Origin: Microstegium vimineum | Lineage: Eukaryota; Streptophyta; Magnoliopsida; Poales; Poaceae | Direction of reading: 5' to 3' | Assembly (NCBI GenBank): GCA_022036555.1 | Contig: CM039120.1 | Span: 8,098,179-8,162,178 of the forward strand | Length of the DNA stretch: 64,000 bases | Shown: positions 58,903 to 64,000 of the stretch, piece after piece | Layout: each line of letters starts with the position of its first letter | How positions within the stretch are numbered: position 1 is the first letter of the stretch | Position numbers and translations under genes: made by a program | The notes under the pieces: model-generated | Seen by the model: only the letters and a program-made list of their open reading frames with translations | Databases searched by the model: none | Told to the model about the DNA's origin: nothing

Positions 58903-60515
58903 AGCAATCAACAGCATCCGCCAGCATGGGGGAGTACCTCCCCCAATTATCAAAGTAAGTTTTCTATTTTTCTTTATTTTTCTACAGTCATTTTCTATTT
59001 TTGTTACTTTTACGTATCTAAAAAAATCTAAAAACTTAGGAAACCCAATAAATATGTTTTGTTTATTTCACTACATTTCTTAATCATGAAAACAAAATAA
59101 AAAGAGTGTGTAGATAAGTGTGCTTTATTTAATTTGTCTTGAATAAAAAGTTAGTATGATAGAAATAATGAACATTTGCTCGGTTTACTTTCTTACAAGA
59201 ACCTACCTTTCAATATAAAGTTCTCCCAATAAATACTAAAGCAATGATCTAAATACTTGTGGGAGCATAAGCCTAAGCTAAGTCTAGGTAATTGATTGAT
59301 ATGATATGATATGATATGATATGAAAGTTGAGTTACTGTTTATCTTGTTCTTGCAATACTAAATTCTGGAGATTTATTTTGAAAACTTAAAAATGCCACA
59401 TGATGAGTTCCTAAGAATGACATAGAGATTAAAATCCTACCATAGCCATTTATACATGCATACTAGATTAGGAAACCACACATTTACATACTGCTTATGA
59501 GCATTGAGTGTGGTCAAGCTGTGTGACCCTCGGGAACTAGTCATGCGGTCTGAATCAAGATACTCACTTGCACACATCTACATCCTTGCTCTTCCACTAC
59601 TGGAAGTACCATCACCATCCACCAAATATATTGTTATCACTCATCATCCCACAATAGTGTTACTCTCAAAGATTCAATATAGAAAGAGCATGGGCTATGC
59701 AAAAATATATTTATCCGAGGAAATAAAAAGAGGCAAGTGCCTGGACCCTCGAATATATATATCTCTGAGGAAATAAAAAGGGGCTAGTGTCTAAAACCCC
59801 GAGAGGAAAAAAATGAGCAATTGTCCGACAGTAGAATTAGGGGTATCCCATTACCCACTTGAAAAAAAAATCTACAAAAGATAGCCCATGTTCTCCCAAA
59901 AGCAAAGATAAGACGTTATCATCACTATCATCATCACCCTCACACCATCATCATCATCATCATACACCATTCATTCGCCACACATGCACATCTTGATTCA
60001 ACTTATTGATTCGTTCCTTTGGATCCACGGTTTGACTATGGAACATATGTCTTGTAAGTATGTATTCGCTATCTCCCACCTATGAGCTCCAGATATTAGC
60101 CTTTTATAAGTAGGGTGAGGAAGAGAGCAAATACCACAAATACCACATATTTGAGAGAAGGGCATACACCATTAATGCCTTGGTAAGGATCCAGAAATAC
60201 CACATATGAGAGACTTGAAAGAGTCATGCTAAGGAACTGAGTTTTATTTGAAAATTTATGAAAAGTCTAGAACAGAGGTGAAGTATAGGGCATGAGACAT
60301 AGCGCTTGACTTGATTATTCTATCTTTCAATTACTCAAGACTCAAGTGCATGTACTAAGACCCATGGCGAAAGAAGGATACTTCACTCTAACCTGGAGGA
60401 GAACTTTATTTTGAATGCATGTGTGCTTGTTAGAAAGAAAATTTTGAAGCAACTTTTGATCCATCTGAGTTAGCTGCTTGCTCAGGGACGAGCAAAGGGT
60501 AAGCTTGGGGGAGCT
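58903..60515. other. 3' internal spacer of the Athila-like element
   Basis: AT-rich noncoding sequence with a (TATGA)n run near 59300-59325 and an ATC-rich microsatellite near 59920-59975. It ends in the purine tract GCTTGGGGGAGC before the 3' LTR. Confidence 0.65.
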
Positions 60516-60977
60516 TGTTGACGGTCGTTAAGTATCAATTTCTATATGTCAACAAGAGATAAAAAGGACTTAATTGAATCACCACCATAGACTTAGGGGG
60601 TCCAATTGACATAATTCCACAAGTTTTGGTGAGTTTATGTTTTTACAGGGAGTTATCAGGAAAAGAACCAAAGGAAGGTCCACATGTAATGTTTACATAG
60701 AGAGAAAGGACCTCCGCACGAACAAGAATACTCAGGAAGACTCTAGAAGGGACTGGACCAAGCCGGAGGCCGAGAGGGCCCACACCCAGGGCACCCTCCC
60801 TAGGGTTTGGGGAGGCCGCCCTACTCCTGTGGCCAATCACAGTGAACTTCGTAGATCATTCCTAAACTCCTTTGAGGATGAATCTAAACCACTCGATTAT
60901 GGTCGGTTTGATCCGACGGTCCACGTTCATTTGAGGGGGCTATATAAGCAAGGCCCTACCACCCTAAGGAGGAGGAG
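60516..60977 (+). repeat. 3' LTR of the Athila-like element (interrupted)
   Basis: Matches the 5' LTR from TGTTGACGG through the TATATAAG box to AAGGAGGAGGAG, where a copia element begins. The rest of the LTR should lie beyond the window. Confidence 0.88.
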
Positions 60978-61408
60978 TGTGAACACATGGTGGATAAGTA
61001 CCCATGTAGTTCAGTTTTGTGATGAGTGATTGCCCAACACTTGAGTGTTTCAGTTTGAGTGACTTACTTCTAACTCTTTGCGAAAGAAAATGTGTGCCTG
61101 TCTATTGGCTTGTGGTGTGCAGGTGCTATGCCTAGTGACAGTGGTCAATGGCGTGGAGAAGGTCGAGTAGAGGCTTGCCGTGCCGATGGACTAAGAGAGG
61201 TGAAGGGCGGAAGCGGGGCTCGGACCGAGGGACCATGGGCGCCGGCTGACTAGTTGTGGTGGCTAGTGCTTGACACCGGCGAGTGCGACAAGGCAGGGAG
61301 ATAGACCGAGTCGACCAAGTCAAGATGGCGGACGAGCGGGTCGAGTGGAGGATCATGAGACTCGGAGTCCGACCGGGCGAGGGCAAGGTGGCTCGAGTCA
61401 AGCAGTTT

Positions 61409-61531
61409 GGTGGTTTGGGCCGCAAAACCACCGGTGGACGGTTTCCGAGTTTGGGCCTCAAAACTCGGGGTTCGGTAGTTGAGCCGAAAGCTACCGGTGT
61501 TGGGTTTCACGGGTTTGGGCCTCAAAACCCG
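61409..61531. repeat. Array of four 24-base stem-loops with differing stems and similar loops
   Basis: Four hairpins lie at 61409-61432, 61445-61468, 61473-61496 and 61510-61531. Left stem arms are GGTGGTTT, CCGAGTTT, CGGTAGTT and CGGGTTT. Each is matched by its own complementary right arm: AAACCACC, AAACTCGG, AGCTACCG (one G-T pair) and AAACCCG. The 8-base loops are GGGCCGCA, GGGCCTCA, GAGCCGAA and GGGCCTCA. Stems differ but stay paired, which looks like covariation. Function unknown. Confidence 0.85.
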
Positions 61532-62368
61532 GGCGGAGCTTCCGAGGAAGCGGGGATGATACGTGGCGGAATCCTGGAGGTTGCGTCGAGGTGACGACAA
61601 CTCCTGCCAGGAAGCGGGGCCGTCCATTCAAAATGTGGGAGATATTTTCCGGAGCTTGGACTGCAATGCTTAGGCTAGGTAGTTCACTCATGTATCTAAG
61701 GGGGTCTTTGGGAAATAGCCAAAGCACGATAAGTAGGGGGTGAAGGGGTATCCCTCATCCCACCTCTTGAACCCTAATCATTTGCACCACTCCTCTCTCT
61801 CTACCCTCTCTCTAGTTCATGAGATCCCTAGGTTGATTTCTCTCAATATTTGTAAGAACTCACACTTGGTTTTGGTGGGAATCGGAGGCCTTACCCTCCA
61901 TAAGCCATGGTGGCTTTGATTTCGTGATTGTGTCTCTTTTGCTTGTGTTCTTCGCTAATCGCGTTTTTGCTCCTCTCTAATCCTCTAAGTTCATGTGTTT
62001 ATTTCTCTTGATTGAGAGCGAGTTTTGCGATTCTATTTGAACCAAGTTGTGAGGGATCACGAATAGAACATTTGCACCGAAGGGCTTCGCCCCAAACATC
62101 TTGAGCACATAGATCGGGCAATTTCTATTTCGTGTTCTTCGTTTTTGGAGATTTTCCCAAAATCCTTTTATGCCCGTTAATTCACATCAAATTGAGCGAT
62201 GATTTCTTCGGGATAGCTCCTCCATAGCACTAGGATCATGCCTACAAAGTTTGGTTGCTATTGGTAAACATTTGGTAGTGATTTGGCAAGATTTGGGGGA
62301 GAGGCGATTCAAAATTGCCCCCAAATCGTCTTTGTCCAGGCATTCCCAGAATGTCCGCGGTTCATTTG

Positions 62369-62613
62369 CGGACTGTCCGTGGATCGGGGCAGAACCAGAG
62401 CTTCTCGGGCTGATTTCTGAGTTTTGCCGGCGGACTACCTGGGATTTTTCGCGGATTGCCCGCAATTCAAATCCGCCGAACAACACTGATTTTGGGCTTT
62501 CTGTTGGGCGTTTTCCGGCATAACGGTGGACTGTCCGGGACCAATTTGTGGAATGTCCGCAGTTCATTTTTCAGCAAGGGCGGACAGTCCGCGGTTCTCT
62601 CCCGGACAGTCCG
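62369..62613. repeat. Scattered CGGACWGTCCG palindromes in the copia LTR
   Basis: CGGACTGTCCG at 62369-62379, GGACTGTCC at 62528-62536, GCGGACAGTCCGC at 62580-62592 and CGGACAGTCCG at 62603-62613, with further half sites such as AATGTCCGCGG between them. Confidence 0.8.
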
Positions 62614-63024
62614 CGAAAGCTGCAGAAATGTTTTGCTTGTATCTCTCTCGTCCGGACTCCGAATCAAGTTCCGTTTGTTGCGTTGGATTTGTATTCATGT
62701 AAGGAACATGATTAGGTACTTTTGAGACCAGTTCTCATAAGTATTTTTGGGTGTTCTCTTGCCTCTTCTCTCTAGGGGTTGAGAGTGTCTCTCTCGGTGT
62801 ATCGGTTTCGAGTTCGTGGCTTCCATCGTTCTCCATCTTTTCTGACCGCTCCGCTACACCTTAAGGGTCTTCCTAAGGTGTCCACCTACTTGTCAGGTCA
62901 TGTGCGAGTCGTTTCTTCTGAGGTCGAGTTTTGGGCGTGATTTTGAGACAAGGGCCAAGTGTGAGAAGAAATTTTATTTGGCTCCCATTCACCCCCCTCT
63001 GGTCGCCGTTCTCGGTCCTTCAAT

Positions 63025-63036
63025 TGGTATCAGAGC
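63025..63036 (+). other. Primer binding site (initiator Met tRNA)
   Basis: TGGTATCAGAGC, two bases after the LTR end. This is the standard plant copia primer site. Confidence 0.92.
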
Positions 63037-63085
63037 CGGTTAAGGATCATTCCACCTTACACAATTATTGATCCGCGAAGGCGAC

Positions 63086-64000
63086 ATGGAGCGAGGTGTT
63101 GGCAAACCTCCGTTTTTCGATGGAATGAACTTCTCCTACTGGAAGGTGAGCATGTCCGCCTATCTACAAGGAGTTGATTCAAACATATGGGAGATTTGTG
63201 AGAATGAAGGGGTATCGTGTTCTTGCGGTTTGTGTTGACCAACTCAACACAACGCAAACAGTAGAGCACGTAGCATCCTCTTCTCGAGTTTGTCACTTCC
63301 TGAGTTTGAGCGAGTCTCGAACCTCACTACGGCGCGAGAGACCTGGCAAACACTTGTGCGATATCATGAGGGCAATACTCAGATCAAGTCTAGACTCTTT
63401 GACACATACCGTAGGGAGTACGAGAACTTCGTACAGTTGGCCGACGAATCTATTGACGAGATGTTCACTCGCTTCCAATCTATCGTCAACAAGATGCGTG
63501 CTAATCGAGCCAACTTGACCTATGATGATCATGAGATGGCTATCAAGCTTTTGCATGCTCTTGATCGGAGGGTGTGGGAGATGAAGGTGGATGCCATTCA
63601 GGAGTCACCGGGCTATGACGCTGTGACCGCGGACGAGCTGTTCAGCAAGCTCAAGTCCTTGGATATTGACCACCAGACCCGGGCCAAGCTTGAGAACCCG
63701 TCGAACCCATCCATGGCGTTAGTTTTCGGCCCCGACGGTGTGTCGTTTTCTTCCTCTAACCCTTCACACTCTTTGTTTGCTTTGTCTTTGATGTCTGTGA
63801 TAGAGGTACAAGTGGAGGCTCTTGGAGATGATGAGTTGGCTTTGGTCATCACTAGGTTCTCGCGGTTTCACAACAACCGCTTGAACCGATGACGTGGTGG
63901 CTCGGCCAAGGGGTGCTACCATTGCGGTGATGAGGATCACTTCATCGCAAACTGCCCCAAGAAAGCTGCGGGGGACTTCACCAAGCGCAAGGACAAGTGC
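63086..64000 (+). pseudogene. Copia gag (UBN2 type) with premature stops
   Basis: The ATG at 63086 starts a typical gag (ERGVGKPPFFDGMNFSYWK). The same frame contains a TGA near 63237, resumes with LPEFERVSNLTTARETWQTL and YRREYENFVQLADESIDEMF, then has a TGA at 63890-63892 where a CGA is expected, as from CpG decay. After it a CCHC zinc knuckle (CYHCGDEDHFIANC) continues to the window end. Confidence 0.85.

Larger units (their letters stand above)
52571..60977 (+). mobile_element. Athila-like Ty3/gypsy LTR element without pol
   Basis: The order is 5' LTR (52571-54173), primer site (54182-54199), gag, aspartic protease, a long spacer, an Athila-type extra ORF, a second spacer, a purine tract (about 60503-60514) and a 3' LTR (from 60516). 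No reverse transcriptase, RNase H or integrase homology is seen between protease and 3' LTR, so the element must rely on other copies. All its frames carry stops or shifts. The two LTRs differ by reciprocal indels (about 115 bases extra in the 5' copy, about 23 in the 3' copy), so insertion is not recent. It sits inside the CACTA element and its own 3' LTR is interrupted at 60978. Confidence 0.85.
60978..63022 (+). repeat. 5' LTR of the copia element
   Basis: It begins TGTGAACAC at the break in the Athila LTR and ends CCTTCA just before the primer site; the true first base may be 60980 (TGAA...TTCA). It is about 2045 bases long. It contains a stem-loop array at 61409-61531 and CGGACWGTCCG palindromes between 62369 and 62613. 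Confidence 0.75.
60978..64000 (+). mobile_element. Ty1/copia element with 2 kb LTR (5' part)
   Basis: A long 5' LTR (about 60978-63022) is followed by the tRNA-iMet primer site and a copia-type gag. The element continues past the window. It lies inside the 3' LTR of the Athila-like element, so it is the youngest layer of the nest. Confidence 0.85.

Noticed and set aside
59290..59980. CRISPR-like repeat array
   Set aside because: These are plain (TATGA)n and (ATC)n microsatellites without spacers, in a plant retroelement.

Overview
The window is nuclear DNA from a grass (Poaceae). Three things point to this: GC-rich 5' exons with plant-type GT/AG introns; typical cereal transposons (Stowaway, Ds-like hAT, MULE, CACTA, Ty1/copia, Athila-like Ty3/gypsy and tRNA-derived SINEs); and grass-type protein families. 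The species cannot be fixed from sequence alone. There is one assembly gap (Ns, 9477-9576).

Layout. (1) 936-2347: a membrane-anchored MORN-repeat protein. (2) 3290 to the gap: a decayed Ty1/copia element on the minus strand. (3) 9577-10792: a suspicious duplicated block beside the gap. (4) 11831-22000: a compact housekeeping cluster. It holds an annexin-like gene (+), a p24/emp24 cargo-receptor gene (-) with a 4.9 kb first intron, a tiny ribosomal protein eL41 gene (+) nested inside that intron, and a TMEM50-like membrane-protein gene (+) head to head with p24. (5) 23229-23729: a Ds-like element with a perfect target duplication. (6) 24527-27518: a GT31 beta-1,3-galactosyltransferase with 11 coding exons and a Stowaway element in one intron. 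(7) 30034-34026: a grass trypsin-like protease homologue that has lost its serine nucleophile. (8) 35615-39225: an LTR remnant split by a foldback MULE, next to a truncated RCC1-repeat gene. (9) 42843-48574: two single-exon secreted nepenthesin-type aspartic proteases in tandem. (10) 51610-64000: a nest of transposons, in which a CACTA end is broken by an Athila-like LTR element that lacks pol, and that element's 3' LTR is broken by a Ty1/copia element with a 2 kb LTR.

Function. The intact genes are mostly endomembrane or secretory (p24, TMEM50, GT31, two secreted proteases, membrane-linked MORN and annexin), but they are separate plant transcription units and there is no evidence of a shared pathway.

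Most notable structures. An array of four equal-sized stem-loops in the copia LTR (61409-61531) has different stems that each remain self-complementary around a near-constant 8-nt loop. The nested eL41 gene has a 12-nt in-frame loss and an in-frame upstream ATG. A SINE sits directly beside the annexin TATA box. The annexin gene appears to use two GC-AG introns.
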